NCBI RefSeq assembly: GCF_014647255.1
Contig: NZ_BMOV01000005.1
Coordinates: forward strand, 1 to 64,000
From: Iodidimonas muriae
GTDB lineage: Bacteria > Pseudomonadota > Alphaproteobacteria > Sphingomonadales > Rhodothalassiaceae
Length of the DNA stretch: 64,000 bases
Direction: 5' to 3'
The translations under genes and the position numbers were made by a program. Positions 47,325-56,362 of this stretch are shown one piece after another. Below the pieces are notes generated by a model, which searched no databases, was not told the origin of the DNA, and saw only the letters and a program-made list of their open reading frames with translations. Within the stretch, counting starts at the first letter, position 1. The number at the start of each line of letters is the position of its first letter.

Positions 47325-48923
47325 TCGCAGCGCCGCCCTTCGGATCTTGCCCGATGCGGTGCGGGGCAAGGCTTTGACAAAAACAAGGCGGCGCGGCGCT
47401 TTATAAGGGGCGATGCGCTGCTTGATATGGGCGATCAGGGCCTCGCCGAGGGTGGTTTGTTCTTCGGCATCAAGAGGGCGTTGCACCTCGATGACGGCGG
47501 CAATGATCTGGCCGCGGTCGGGATCGGGCAGGCCGATGACGGCGCAATCTCCCACCTGTGGGTGGGTGGCGAGAACCTGCTCTACCTCGATGGCGGAAAG
47601 GGTATAGCCCGATGATAGAATCAGATCATCATAGCGGCCCTTGAACCAGACATCCCCCGCCGCATTCATGCGGCACAGATCACCGCTAAGCGTCCAGCCA
47701 TCCTGCACAGCCTGCGCCTGATTTTCCGGATCGAGATAACAGGCCCCTGTCGGGCCGCGCACCAAAAGTCGTCCGGTTTCGCCCGGTGCCAGTTGGGCGC
47801 CCGTGTCGTCAATGATTTTAAGCATATATCCCGGCACCGCCCGCCCGATGCTGCCCGGTGCATAAGTGCCTTCTCCGGTGGTGATATAAGGCCCTAGCAT
47901 TTCGGTGGACCCCAAAACATCAATGATGGCAAGCCCGGTGCGGGCCATCCATTCTTGTGCCAGATCCGGCGATAAAGGTTCCCCCGCGGAAAAGCAGCGG
48001 CGCAGGCGGCCCAAGGGAATGTCCCGGCCCAAAGCCAGCATCCGGCGGTAGGCGGTGGGAACGGTTACCAATATGCTTGGGTCAAGCTGCGCCATCTGGT
48101 CCAAAAGCGCATCGGGATGGTTTTCTTCCTGAAGGGCGATGCTGGCCCCTGCGGCCAATGGGCAGGCAAATAACAGTCCAAGGCCATAAGCAAAGGCGAG
48201 AGATGGGCTGCCAATCACCAGATCGTCGGGCTGTGCGCCATAAATATGCGCCCCGAAGCTACCGGTAACCGCGCACAGGGCTTTGTGGGAATGGACGACC
48301 GCTTTTGCCCGTCCGGTGGTGCCGCTGGTAAACAGGATCAACGCCGGATCATCGGCCGAACACAGAACCGTCTGGTCCTGTGGTCCGCATCGGGAAAGCC
48401 TGTGCAAAAGGCTGTCATCGGCTTGGCACAGGGCAGGGCTGTGGCCTGTAAGGGTGGCGGCACGCGCAAGGGCATCTGCTCTGTCCGGCGTACAAAATGC
48501 GACATTGGGGCGCGCGGTTTTCAAGATATGGGACAATTCTTCATGGCCAAGGGCCGGCGCACTGGGAAGGGCCACACCGCCGGCAAGCATCGTTCCCAGC
48601 AAGGCCACTATGAGGAGTGGGCTGTTGGGGGCGCGGATCAAAACGCGATTGCCCGGCACAAGCCCATAATCGGTTGTTAAAAGCCGGGCGAAACGCATGG
48701 CCTGATCGGCAAGTTCGGTCGCCGTCCACCGAATCGGGCCGCCGAAATAGATAGCCTGCGCGCCCGCCTTTTTCATCGCACGCTCAACTAAAAATTGAGC
48801 AGCGTTCAATCGGGCTGGAAAGCACAGTTCTGGCAGGGTATAGAGCAGATCAGGCTGCAATGATGGCGCAGGCAGGCGGTCGAGCAAGAACGGGTCCTGA
48901 AATGCGGACGGGGGCACGGTCAT
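47298..48923 (-). CDS. Aryl-CoA ligase (AMP-forming, benzoate/2-aminobenzoate-CoA ligase type)
   Basis: 541 residues. The AMP-binding motif ILFTSGTTGRAKAVVHSHK, the VLGSTE turn, SGDLCRMNAAGDVWFKGRYDD, SSGYTLSAIEVEQVL and the catalytic Lys in RTASGKIRRAAL are all present. The layout follows the benzoate- and 2-aminobenzoate-CoA ligase group. It activates an aromatic or aryl-alkyl acid to its CoA thioester at the cost of ATP. It is divergent from a MarR regulator and carries the CCTTACAATTA motif in front, so it probably belongs to the aromatic locus that includes the diiron oxygenase operon. Confidence 0.87.
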   Translation of the reverse strand: MTVPPSAFQDPFLLDRLPAPSLQPDLLYTLPELCFPARLNAAQFLVERAMKKAGAQAIYFGGPIRWTATELADQAMRFARLLTTDYGLVPGNRVLIRAPNSPLLIVALLGTMLAGGVALPSAPALGHEELSHILKTARPNVAFCTPDRADALARAATLTGHSPALCQADDSLLHRLSRCGPQDQTVLCSADDPALILFTSGTTGRAKAVVHSHKALCAVTGSFGAHIYGAQPDDLVIGSPSLAFAYGLGLLFACPLAAGASIALQEENHPDALLDQMAQLDPSILVTVPTAYRRMLALGRDIPLGRLRRCFSAGEPLSPDLAQEWMARTGLAIIDVLGSTEMLGPYITTGEGTYAPGSIGRAVPGYMLKIIDDTGAQLAPGETGRLLVRGPTGACYLDPENQAQAVQDGWTLSGDLCRMNAAGDVWFKGRYDDLILSSGYTLSAIEVEQVLATHPQVGDCAVIGLPDPDRGQIIAAVIEVQRPLDAEEQTTLGEALIAHIKQRIAPYKAPRRLVFVKALPRTASGKIRRAALRSMFGQDIQ

Positions 48924-48942
48924 GGGCTTCTCTGTCTTGTTG

Positions 48943-48953
48943 CCTTACAATTA
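48943..48953. promoter_or_regulatory. CCTTACAATTA motif, copy 1
   Basis: CCTTACAATTA lies 20 bp upstream of the aryl-CoA ligase and recurs exactly at 50854-50864 and, with two changes, at 51113-51123. Part of it forms TTGT-N6-ACAA. Candidate binding site for the adjacent MarR. Confidence 0.5.
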
Positions 48954-49031
48954 CGATATGGGCTTGGCGGCGATGTCACAAGTCCAAAGCACGGTGGAGC
49001 GGAAAGGCTTGCCAAAGGGGAGATAGGGGTG

Positions 49032-49526
49032 ATGACAGTTTCGGCCAATCCACAGGCGAAGGAGGCTAATTTGCAGGCCAAGAAACGTCGCACAAAAACG
49101 CAAAAGGTTGATTTTTCCAGCCTGGATGACCTGTTTGGTTTTCGACTGCGGTTGGCGCAAGTGCGGTTGTTCCAGCATTTCCGCGAGTCTTTGGCGAGCT
49201 TTGAGGTGACGCCGGGGCAAGCCGGCTTGCTGATCCTGATCCGCGACAATCCCGGCATTAGCCAATCGGGCCTTGCCCGCGCCGTCGAGGTGGAGCGGGC
49301 CACATTGGGCCAAACCATCGAGGGGCTTTTGAAGCGCCAGATTGTAACGCGCCATCGCCGGGAAGGAGATCGGCGCGCCTATTCTTTGGAATTGTCGGAG
49401 TCAGGCAAAGCCTTTGTGGATCGCCTGATCCCCGCCATTCGCGCCCATGAGGCCGATGTGTCCCGGCGTTTGACGGCCAGCGAATTCGAGCGCTTGCGGA
49501 GCCTGTTGGAAAAATTCCTCGGCTAA
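49032..49526 (+). CDS. MarR-family transcriptional regulator
   Basis: 164 residues from ATG 49032. A basic N-terminal tail precedes a winged helix (VTPGQAGLLILIRDNPGISQSGLARAVEVERATLGQTIEGLLKRQIVTRHRREGDRRAYSLELS, wing RREGDRRAY). MarR proteins of catabolic loci are usually released from DNA by the aromatic acid or its CoA ester. It sits between the aryl-CoA ligase and the double-OsmC gene and shares a motif with both upstream regions. Confidence 0.94.
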   Translation: MTVSANPQAKEANLQAKKRRTKTQKVDFSSLDDLFGFRLRLAQVRLFQHFRESLASFEVTPGQAGLLILIRDNPGISQSGLARAVEVERATLGQTIEGLLKRQIVTRHRREGDRRAYSLELSESGKAFVDRLIPAIRAHEADVSRRLTASEFERLRSLLEKFLG

Positions 49527-49581
49527 GGCACGCCAAATCCCACGGCTGTGCGGGCTGGTTCACAGGGGGTGAATGAACAGC

Positions 49582-50772
49582 TCAGGCCGGTTCATTGATC
49601 CGGATTTTTGCCTTGAGCGCGGTGCGGCAGGCCGCATGCAAGAAGCAGGTTTGCTCGCCCATATCCACAAGATTCTGGATGGCATCATCGGGTTCACTGG
49701 AATCGATATGCACATGGGTGCGCACGGTTTCCGCGCTGGCTGGTGTCATGGAGCCAGAGGATGCGCCGGGCAGGCTGAAAGCGGTATCCTGCACAAGACT
49801 ATAATGATCCAGATTCTGCTTCATGATATGGGCGAAGCGCCCGATTTGCGTCATATAGCAAAAGGCCAGACCTGCGGACAGATATGCAAGGCCCGAAGGG
49901 GCGCGCCCTGTGCCACCCAAGCCGGGGGCGCTGTCTCCCAAAAAGCGGAACACGCTGCCAATGGGCTTGAACAATTGCACTTTGTTTTCCAGCAAGCCGT
50001 CTTCGCGGCGATGGGCTATTCCGCGAATATGTAATTGCCGTTTTTGTTCGGACTGAAGGCTGGAGCCTGCCCCGCCCTCTACGCCGAACACGGATTGGGC
50101 GCTGTCCAGCTTGGTGATGATGTCTTCTGCGGCTGTCACCGACATATCACGCTGGATACGGTCGAAACTGTCGCCGGGGCGTGCAAGGCTGTCCCCGTCC
50201 ACCGCTTTCACGCGGTTCAGGGGCAGTGTTTTCCCATTATGCTTCAGGGTAAATTCCGATGTGAAGACATCGCGCATCAGGGCAAAAGCGGGAGATCCTG
50301 CGATGGCGGCCACCACCAGATCCATCAGGGCTGGCCGGTCCAGATCCGTTTTTGCGGAGATGTCGACGACGGGCGATAAGGCACCACCGGTCATGGTGCC
50401 TTTCAGTGCCGAGCCTTCCATCGAATAAAATGTATCAAGGGTGAGGGTGAATTCACCAAGCTTCACGCCGCGGGCTGCAGCCAATGCCTCGATTTCGCAA
50501 TAAAGCGAGAATGTCAGCCCTGTGTTGAAATGGGCCAGCGGAAAGGGAGCCAGATCCGTTCCATTGAGATAAGGCCCTTCATCGCAGGCAAGGCTCCATA
50601 CCGTCTTTGACAGACTGTCCCAAACCAAAGCCTGTTTTTGCATCCCGTCCATGGCGCGGGACAGACACCGGATCGCGATTTGGCCTTTGCCCGGCGTGAT
50701 CCCGGAAAAACGGTCGTCAATGCCTGTTGCCGGGAAGGCAAGGGGAAGATTGGAGGCTTCGATTGATGTCAT
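49582..50772 (-). CDS. Double OsmC-type protein
   Basis: 396 residues made of two OsmC-like halves. The first (about 60-165) has FNTGLTFSLYCEIEALAAARGVKLGEFTLTLDTFYSMEGSALKG; the second (about 265-396) has LAYLSAGLAFCYMTQIGRFAH and ends with DMGEQTCFLHAACRTALKAKIRI. Cysteines lie mainly in the second half. No signal or membrane segment is seen. OsmC proteins handle hydroperoxides or thiol-reactive species; a fused pair is uncommon and is here placed in an aromatic-acid locus behind the MarR motif. The function is not known, possibly detoxifying an oxygenation by-product or handling a thioester. Confidence 0.75.
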   Translation of the reverse strand: MTSIEASNLPLAFPATGIDDRFSGITPGKGQIAIRCLSRAMDGMQKQALVWDSLSKTVWSLACDEGPYLNGTDLAPFPLAHFNTGLTFSLYCEIEALAAARGVKLGEFTLTLDTFYSMEGSALKGTMTGGALSPVVDISAKTDLDRPALMDLVVAAIAGSPAFALMRDVFTSEFTLKHNGKTLPLNRVKAVDGDSLARPGDSFDRIQRDMSVTAAEDIITKLDSAQSVFGVEGGAGSSLQSEQKRQLHIRGIAHRREDGLLENKVQLFKPIGSVFRFLGDSAPGLGGTGRAPSGLAYLSAGLAFCYMTQIGRFAHIMKQNLDHYSLVQDTAFSLPGASSGSMTPASAETVRTHVHIDSSEPDDAIQNLVDMGEQTCFLHAACRTALKAKIRINEPA

Positions 50773-51243
50773 GACGGCTCTCTTTCAAAGGGGTCTTTTG
50801 GTGCCTGTCCTTGGAAATATAGCGAAAACAAGAAGGCGATTTTTGTCATTATACCTTACAATTAAGAAAGGCCAAGAAAATTCCTGATTACAGGAAAAGC
50901 ACAAAGACGCGTGGCCATAATCATGGGGTGAGGTGCGCGGATAAGACATTGATATCTTAATGCGGTCACGCTGGCATTGGGGAGAAAGTGGATGGAGTCA
51001 CATATTTGTGAACTGGAGGGAGGGTTGGTGCAGAGGTTTTCGATAAGATCATGAATATGAAGGATTATTTTTAATACTTGCGAAGGATGTTTGAATTAAA
51101 TTTGTTTGGAAGCCATACAATTACTTGACGATTGTCAGGGTAGGTGACAATCTAATCGCAGGTTTTGTCCCGTACCGCACAGGATGGTCTTGGACCTTCT
51201 GTTGGCGGGCGGTTATCGGGGCGAAAGAAGAATGGGGCGTTGG
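50773..51243. other. Intergenic stretch between the double-OsmC gene and the oxygenase operon
   Basis: No credible gene. It is AT-rich and carries CCTTACAATTA (50854-50864) near the OsmC start and a related ATACAATTAC (51115-51124) near the operon. TTGACG-like and TTAAAT stretches hint at divergent promoters, but no pair is convincing. The bases 51184-51243 could extend the reductase frame. Confidence 0.5.
50854..50864. promoter_or_regulatory. CCTTACAATTA motif, copies 2 and 3 nearby
   Basis: Exact second copy, 82 bp upstream of the double-OsmC start. A third, changed copy (CATACAATTA core) at 51113-51123 faces the oxygenase operon. Confidence 0.5.
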
Positions 51244-52269
51244 ATGACCTATCGGGTTTCAATCAAAGGTGATGATACGGCTTTGTCGGTGGAGATGGGG
51301 CGCACCATTCTTGATGCCGCCTTGGCTCAGGGCGGTCCTTTTCCCCATAGTTGTCGTGCGGGGAATTGCGGCACCTGCAAATGCCGCTTGCTTTCGGGCG
51401 AGGTGGAAATGTCGCCCTATTCCGAATTTGCGCTGACCGATGCGGAAAAAGACCGCGGCTTTATTCTGGCGTGCCGCGCCGTACCGTGGAGCGATTGCGC
51501 CATTGAATTGGCGCAAGAAGATGATCAGGTGGTGCATCCTTCGCGGGATATGGCTTGCCATGTGGTCTCCATCAAACCGTTGACCCATGATATTCTGGCT
51601 TTGGAACTGGCAATTCCGCCCGGCGCACCTTTCCGTTTTACGGCTGGCCAGTTTGCGGATGTGGCCTTGCCCGGCCTGCCAGCCAGAAGCTGGTCCATGG
51701 CCAATCAACCCGATGCGGAACATCTGGTTTTTTATGTGCGTGTGATACCGGGTGGACGGGCCAGCACCTATCTGGCCAATCACTTGAAACCGGGCGATCC
51801 TGTGCGGGTGAAGGGGCCGGGTGGAACGGCTTATCTGCGGGAAGGGCGGAAAGGGCCGATTTTGGCTATCGCTGGCGGGTCTGGTTTGTCGCCGGTTCAA
51901 TCCATCGTTGATCGCGCCGCCGCATTGGGCTGGGCTGATCCGGTGCATGTCTATTTCGGGGTGCGTGATGCGCGGGATTTGTATCTCGGCGATCATTTCG
52001 AAGCGCTTTGTGCCCGGAACGACCAGTTTCATTATACGCCGGTTCTTTCCGAACCATCGGGAGACACGCCCTATCGCACCGGCATGGTGACCGATGCTGT
52101 GGCGCAGGATTTTCCGACTTTGGAAGGCTTTGCCGCCTATCTGGCGGGGCCGCCGCCCATGGTGGAGGCGGCTGAACGCCTGTTGCCATCCTTGGGGATT
52201 GCCCCGTCCGATATTCATGCAGACGCTTTTTACACCAGCGCCGACCAACAACAGGAGCCAAAGCCATGA
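51244..52269 (+). CDS. 2Fe-2S/FAD/NAD(P)H oxidoreductase of an oxygenase system
   Basis: About 341 residues from ATG 51244; ATG 51232 is possible. Domains in order: plant-type ferredoxin (CRAGNCGTCKCRLLSGEV...CRAVP, four Cys), FAD domain (RSWSMANQP) and NAD domain (GGSGLSPVQSIV, GPPPMVEAAERLL). This order is that of BenC, XylZ and phenol-hydroxylase reductases, not of PaaE, which has its cluster last. It should pass electrons from NAD(P)H to the diiron oxygenase two genes downstream. It is the first gene of an eight-gene operon and overlaps the SDR gene by four bases. Confidence 0.92.
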   Translation: MTYRVSIKGDDTALSVEMGRTILDAALAQGGPFPHSCRAGNCGTCKCRLLSGEVEMSPYSEFALTDAEKDRGFILACRAVPWSDCAIELAQEDDQVVHPSRDMACHVVSIKPLTHDILALELAIPPGAPFRFTAGQFADVALPGLPARSWSMANQPDAEHLVFYVRVIPGGRASTYLANHLKPGDPVRVKGPGGTAYLREGRKGPILAIAGGSGLSPVQSIVDRAAALGWADPVHVYFGVRDARDLYLGDHFEALCARNDQFHYTPVLSEPSGDTPYRTGMVTDAVAQDFPTLEGFAAYLAGPPPMVEAAERLLPSLGIAPSDIHADAFYTSADQQQEPKP

Positions 52270-53195
52270 CCGACCTGCTTTTAGCGGGCAAAGTCGCCAT
52301 TATCACCGGGGCCGGGCGCGGCATAGGGCGTGCGGTGGCCGAACGTTTTGCATCGCTTGGGGCGAAATTGGTGCTTGCCGATAATGGGGCCTCTATTGAT
52401 GGAAAGGCCCATGAACCGGGGGTGGCTCAGGCGCTTGCGGAAAAGATCGGCCCTGCGGCCGTGGCCTTTGAACAGGATATGGCAAGCCCTGATGCGGCAG
52501 CCGACGCTGTGGCGCTGGCGAAAGAGCAGTTCGGCGGTGTCGATATTTTGGTGAACAATGCCGCGATCCTGCGTGATGCCATGGTGTGGAAAGGTGATCC
52601 GGCAGATTTCGATGCCGTGATCCGCAATAATTTATCGTCGGCATGGTATCTGGCCAATGCAGCCACCCCTTTGATGCGGGCGCAAGCCAAGGAAGGGCGC
52701 ACGGGCGGGCGCATTTTGTCGATGGTTTCGTCGGCAGGGTTTTACGGAAATTACGGCGTATCGTCTTATGCCGGGGCGAAGGCCGGGCTGTTGGGCCTTA
52801 GCCGCGTTTGGGCGCTGGAACTGGCGCGGGCGGGCATCACCGCCAATGCCATCATGCCCTTTGCCGCCACCCGCGTTACCGAAAGTCTGCCGCCCGCAAC
52901 TGATTTGCTGAAAGACTATAAAGCCCGCGCGTTGAAATTGCCGGCAAAACCGGTGGCGGTGGCCGCCGCCTGGCTGGCATCCGAATTGGGGCAGAACGTT
53001 ACCGGTCAATTGATCGGTGTACGGGGGCGCGATGTGTTTTTGATGAGCCAGCCGCGTCCCATAGCCCATGCCATTGCCGAGGGCACGGGTTGGGATGAAC
53101 CGTCTTTGGCTCACGCCACGCAAAGTCTGTTCAACGACCATTATGTGGATCTGCAATCCGACCTAGAGGCTTTCAATATCGATCCCCTTGCATAA
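52266..53195 (+). CDS. Short-chain dehydrogenase/reductase
   Basis: 309 residues. The Rossmann motif is TGAGRGIGRA, NNAA marks the fourth strand, and the catalytic Ser and Tyr-Lys are in MVSSAGFYGNYGVSSYAGAKAG. A C-terminal extension of about 50 residues with FNDHYVDLQSDLEAFN resembles that of the larger multifunctional-enzyme-type SDRs. In the operon it may oxidise or reduce a ring intermediate, for example a diol or hydroxy thioester formed after oxygenation. The substrate is inferred from context only. Confidence 0.9.
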   Translation: MTDLLLAGKVAIITGAGRGIGRAVAERFASLGAKLVLADNGASIDGKAHEPGVAQALAEKIGPAAVAFEQDMASPDAAADAVALAKEQFGGVDILVNNAAILRDAMVWKGDPADFDAVIRNNLSSAWYLANAATPLMRAQAKEGRTGGRILSMVSSAGFYGNYGVSSYAGAKAGLLGLSRVWALELARAGITANAIMPFAATRVTESLPPATDLLKDYKARALKLPAKPVAVAAAWLASELGQNVTGQLIGVRGRDVFLMSQPRPIAHAIAEGTGWDEPSLAHATQSLFNDHYVDLQSDLEAFNIDPLA

Positions 53196-53205
53196 GGAGG
53201 GTGCC

Positions 53206-53919
53206 ATGAGCACAACCGAAATGACCGCAGTTAAAACCATTGAAGATTTTGACGCCCAACCCGAAGAATATAAGACCGCCATTAAAAAACTGGTGCGCAG
53301 CCATGCCATCAACGAGCTTTATGGCGCACAGGTATTTGATGAGCCGGCCATCAGCCTTGCCCCCACGCCCTATGCCAAATGGCTGACTTGCCGCGTGGCC
53401 ATGGAAGAATATGGCCATCATGTGCGGTTCAAGGAATTGGGGCTGCGCCTTGGCATTGCCGAGAAAGACCTGCTTCCCGGTGGAGACAAAAAGCCTTTGT
53501 CGATCTTTGAGTATCCGCTGAAATCCTGGGCAGAATTCTGTGTCATCAAGCTGCTTGCGGATCTGGCAGAGATTTTACAGGTGGAAGATTTGTTGCATTG
53601 CACCTTCCATCCTTTGCGCAATCTGGCCCGTGCCACCATGCCGGAGGAAAAATTCCATGCGGATTTTGGTAAGGAATTCACATCGGAAATGATCCGCACA
53701 CCGGAAGGAAAAGCCGCTATCCAGCAGGCAATTAACGACTATTTCCCTATTCTTCCGGGCTTTTTCGGACGGTCAAAATCGAAAAACAACGAAATGTTCC
53801 GCAAATGGGGCATCAAGCTGCGCACCAATGAAGATATGCGTGCAGATTATCTTTCACGCGCCCAAGAGCTTGTGGATGAATTGGGGCTGACCTTACCGGA
53901 TGTCCCGGATGCGGCCTAA
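53206..53919 (+). CDS. PaaA/BoxB-like diiron oxygenase subunit
   Basis: 237 residues from ATG 53206, with a perfect AAGGAGG. The helical protein has the carboxylate/His pattern of the PaaA_PaaC ferritin-like group: INELYG (near residue 37), MEEYGHH (67-72), LAEILQVEDLLH and MPEEKFHADFG. It lacks the other Paa subunits (B, C, D). PaaA and BoxB epoxidise the ring of phenylacetyl-CoA and benzoyl-CoA, so a CoA thioester of an aromatic acid is the likely substrate; the aryl-CoA ligase at 47298 could make it. Electrons would come from the reductase at 51244. Placement beside gentisate enzymes suggests that the product is a gentisate precursor. This is inference. Confidence 0.8.
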   Translation: MSTTEMTAVKTIEDFDAQPEEYKTAIKKLVRSHAINELYGAQVFDEPAISLAPTPYAKWLTCRVAMEEYGHHVRFKELGLRLGIAEKDLLPGGDKKPLSIFEYPLKSWAEFCVIKLLADLAEILQVEDLLHCTFHPLRNLARATMPEEKFHADFGKEFTSEMIRTPEGKAAIQQAINDYFPILPGFFGRSKSKNNEMFRKWGIKLRTNEDMRADYLSRAQELVDELGLTLPDVPDAA

Positions 53920-53972
53920 GCGGCTTTAAGGCGCAAAATGTCGTTTGAATAGGGTCATGGGGAGCATAGGTG

Positions 53973-55037
53973 ATGACGATATCGGATGCGGGCAATGATC
54001 TGGAAGCGGCGCGGTCGGCATTTTATCACCGGCTGAAAGACCGCAATATGTCGGCCTTGTGGACGGTGCTGCACGATCTGGTGCCGCGGGCTCCGCGCCG
54101 GGACCAGATGGCGGCTTCATGGGCCTATGCCGATATCCGCCGCACATTGATGGAGGCGGGAGAGCTGATCACCGCCAAGGAAGCCGAGCGTCGTGCCTTG
54201 ATTCTGGAAAACCCCGCATGGCCGGGTGAATCGCGCATCACGCCAACCCTTTATGCGGCTATCCAGCTTGTGCTGCCCGGCGATGTGGCGCCCGCCCACA
54301 GGCATACCCAATCGGCCTTGCGCTTTGTTTTGGAAGGCTCCGGTGCGTTCACGGCGGTCAATGGCGAACGCACCTTCATGGAGCGTGGGGATTTCGTCAT
54401 TACCCCCAATTGGGCATGGCACGATCATGGGAATGATAGTGACGTACCCATGATTTGGCTGGATGGCCTTGATATTCCCTTGGTATCGTTCATGAATGTG
54501 GGCTTCTCCGAACCCGGAGAGGCGGATCGCCAAGCGGTGACAAAGCCCGCACAAGATGCTCCGGCGCGTTTTGGCAGCGGGCTTTTGCCTGTGGATTATG
54601 AGGCAAGCGCCTATTCCACCTCGCCCATTTTCAACTATCCCTATGCCCGTAGCCGGGCCGCTTTGGAGCAATTGCGCGTGGCGGATGTTTATGATGCCTG
54701 CCATGGCATCAAGCAGAAATATGTGCATCCCGCCACCGGCGATTTTGCCATGCCCACCATCGCTACATTTTTGCAACTTCTGCCGAGAGACTTTGACACC
54801 CATCCTTATCGCAGCACGGACAGCACGGTGTTCGTGGTGGTGGAAGGACGGGGTCATTCGATGATCGGTGACCAGCGTTTTGATTGGGGTCCCAATGATC
54901 TGTTTGTGCTGCCCACATGGACAAAGGTAACCCATCATCCGGCTGAAGATGCGGTGCTGTTCAGCTATTCCGATCGGGGTATCCAGCAAAAACTGGGGCT
55001 GTGGCGTGAAGACCGCTTTGAAGAGCTGCGAACATGA
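53973..55037 (+). CDS. Gentisate 1,2-dioxygenase
   Basis: 354 residues from ATG 53973 (GGGGAG upstream; GTG 53970 is adjacent). Two cupin domains are seen, the first with the Fe(II)-binding PAHRHTQSALRFVLEGSGAF and NWAWHDHGN, the second near FLQLLPRDFDTHPYRSTDSTVFVVVEGRG. It cleaves the ring of gentisate between C1 and C2 to maleylpyruvate. The related 1-hydroxy-2-naphthoate dioxygenase is hard to exclude from one sequence, but the isomerase and fumarylpyruvate hydrolase in the same operon settle it for gentisate. It overlaps the next gene by four bases. Confidence 0.93.
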   Translation: MTISDAGNDLEAARSAFYHRLKDRNMSALWTVLHDLVPRAPRRDQMAASWAYADIRRTLMEAGELITAKEAERRALILENPAWPGESRITPTLYAAIQLVLPGDVAPAHRHTQSALRFVLEGSGAFTAVNGERTFMERGDFVITPNWAWHDHGNDSDVPMIWLDGLDIPLVSFMNVGFSEPGEADRQAVTKPAQDAPARFGSGLLPVDYEASAYSTSPIFNYPYARSRAALEQLRVADVYDACHGIKQKYVHPATGDFAMPTIATFLQLLPRDFDTHPYRSTDSTVFVVVEGRGHSMIGDQRFDWGPNDLFVLPTWTKVTHHPAEDAVLFSYSDRGIQQKLGLWREDRFEELRT

Positions 55038-55633
55038 CGGACAATTCCCATAGCAATGCGCCCCAAGATGCGGCTGCGGCTATCGCGCGGTTGATCGAGG
55101 ATATAGACAGCGCTTCATGGTTTGCGGCTGTAGGGGAACCCGCCACCGATGACGAGCAGAAAGAAGCCCGCAGCTATGTGGACGGGCTGGGATTCAGCGC
55201 CGCCCGGATACAATGGCAAAGCGATTGGGCGGCAGCACGGGCGGCGATCCGGCGCACCGATTGGGCGCAAGACTGGTGGCAAAAAGAGCATCAGTTGCAA
55301 ACGGATCTCTATCAGCAAGCCGCCGACCATTTGGGAGAAACGGTGCTGTTGCATCTGTTGTCCGATGTGACCGATGCGGCCACCCGGTTGCTGCATGGTC
55401 CGGCAGCGGTGGCGGCGGCGCGGGGCGGTGTTGCAGATCAGGGCTTGATCCGGGCGGCGGCAGGATCGGCATCGCAAAGCTGCTATCAAATGGCCTTGTG
55501 CCGATTGCAAAAGCCCTTGGCCACGGGGCCTTCCCCGCCGCCAACAGACCATCCATTTCTGTGCAAATTCCGGCTGTTTGAAGCGGGCCGTTGGCCGCTT
55601 TCCATGGCCGTGAACACGCTCTTTGTTTTTTGA
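55034..55633 (+). CDS. Unrecognised helical protein in the gentisate operon
   Basis: 199 residues, translated with the dioxygenase through an ATGA overlap, so expression in fixed ratio is likely. No family was recognised. The N-terminal two thirds are acidic, Trp-rich and helical (WQSDWAAARAAIRRTDWAQDWW), then alanine-rich helices (LLSDVTDAATRLLHGPAAVAAARG). The tail (PTDHPFLCKFRLFEAGRWPLSM) looks like a conserved aromatic strand-forming segment. No signal, membrane helix or metal motif is evident. It could be an accessory subunit for the oxygenase or a binding protein for an intermediate. Confidence 0.75.
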   Translation: MTDNSHSNAPQDAAAAIARLIEDIDSASWFAAVGEPATDDEQKEARSYVDGLGFSAARIQWQSDWAAARAAIRRTDWAQDWWQKEHQLQTDLYQQAADHLGETVLLHLLSDVTDAATRLLHGPAAVAAARGGVADQGLIRAAAGSASQSCYQMALCRLQKPLATGPSPPPTDHPFLCKFRLFEAGRWPLSMAVNTLFVF

Positions 55634-55666
55634 TCTGTCCCTTCGTAAATCCGGTAAAGGTACGCC

Positions 55667-56353
55667 ATGTCTTATGTTTTTCCCCCGGCCCCTACGCCCA
55701 GTGTTGAAGTTTTAGGCACTCTGGAGCGCTTCCCCGTACACCGCATTTATTGCGTTGGCCGCAATTATGCCGCCCATGCCCGCGAAATGGGTATGGACCC
55801 CAACCGCGATTTGCCTTTCTTTTTCACCAAACCGGCGGATGCGGTGGTGCCCAATGGCGCATCGGTGCCTTATCCGCCGAAAACGGCCAATTTCCATCAT
55901 GAAATCGAATTGGTGGTGGCGATCGGCAAGGCTGGCGAGAATATCCCGGTCGAACAGGCATTGGATCATATTTTCGGCTATGCCGTGGGCAATGACCTGA
56001 CCCGCCGTGACCTTCAGCTTGAAGCCCGTGAAAAAGGACGCCCATGGGATACGGGCAAAGCCTTTGATAAATCCGCGCCTATTTCCGCCATTCGTCGGGT
56101 ATCGGAAATTGGGCACCCCGAGACAGGGCGGATCTGGATTTCGGTGAATGATACCATCAAGCAAGATGCCGATATTTCCCATTTGATCTGGAATGTGGCG
56201 GAAACGGTGTCGATCCTTTCGGGCCTGTTCAAATTACAGCCCGGCGATCTGATTTTCACAGGGACGCCCGCAGGGGTTGGCCCCGTGCAATCGGGGGATG
56301 TGATGACCGGTGGAATCGATGGCGTGGGTGAATTGTCCACCCGTATTTTATAA
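55667..56353 (+). CDS. Fumarylpyruvate hydrolase (FAH family)
   Basis: 228 residues. The FAH-fold metal-binding residues are present: CVGRNYAAHAREMG, NFHHEIELVVAIGK, YAVGNDLTRRDLQ and the final FTGTPAGVGPVQSGD. Length and motifs match NagK-type enzymes that split fumarylpyruvate into fumarate and pyruvate, the last step of the glutathione-dependent gentisate pathway. It follows the unknown gene by 33 bp and precedes the CoA synthetase by nine. Confidence 0.92.
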   Translation: MSYVFPPAPTPSVEVLGTLERFPVHRIYCVGRNYAAHAREMGMDPNRDLPFFFTKPADAVVPNGASVPYPPKTANFHHEIELVVAIGKAGENIPVEQALDHIFGYAVGNDLTRRDLQLEAREKGRPWDTGKAFDKSAPISAIRRVSEIGHPETGRIWISVNDTIKQDADISHLIWNVAETVSILSGLFKLQPGDLIFTGTPAGVGPVQSGDVMTGGIDGVGELSTRIL

Positions 56354-56362
56354 GGGGGCGGC

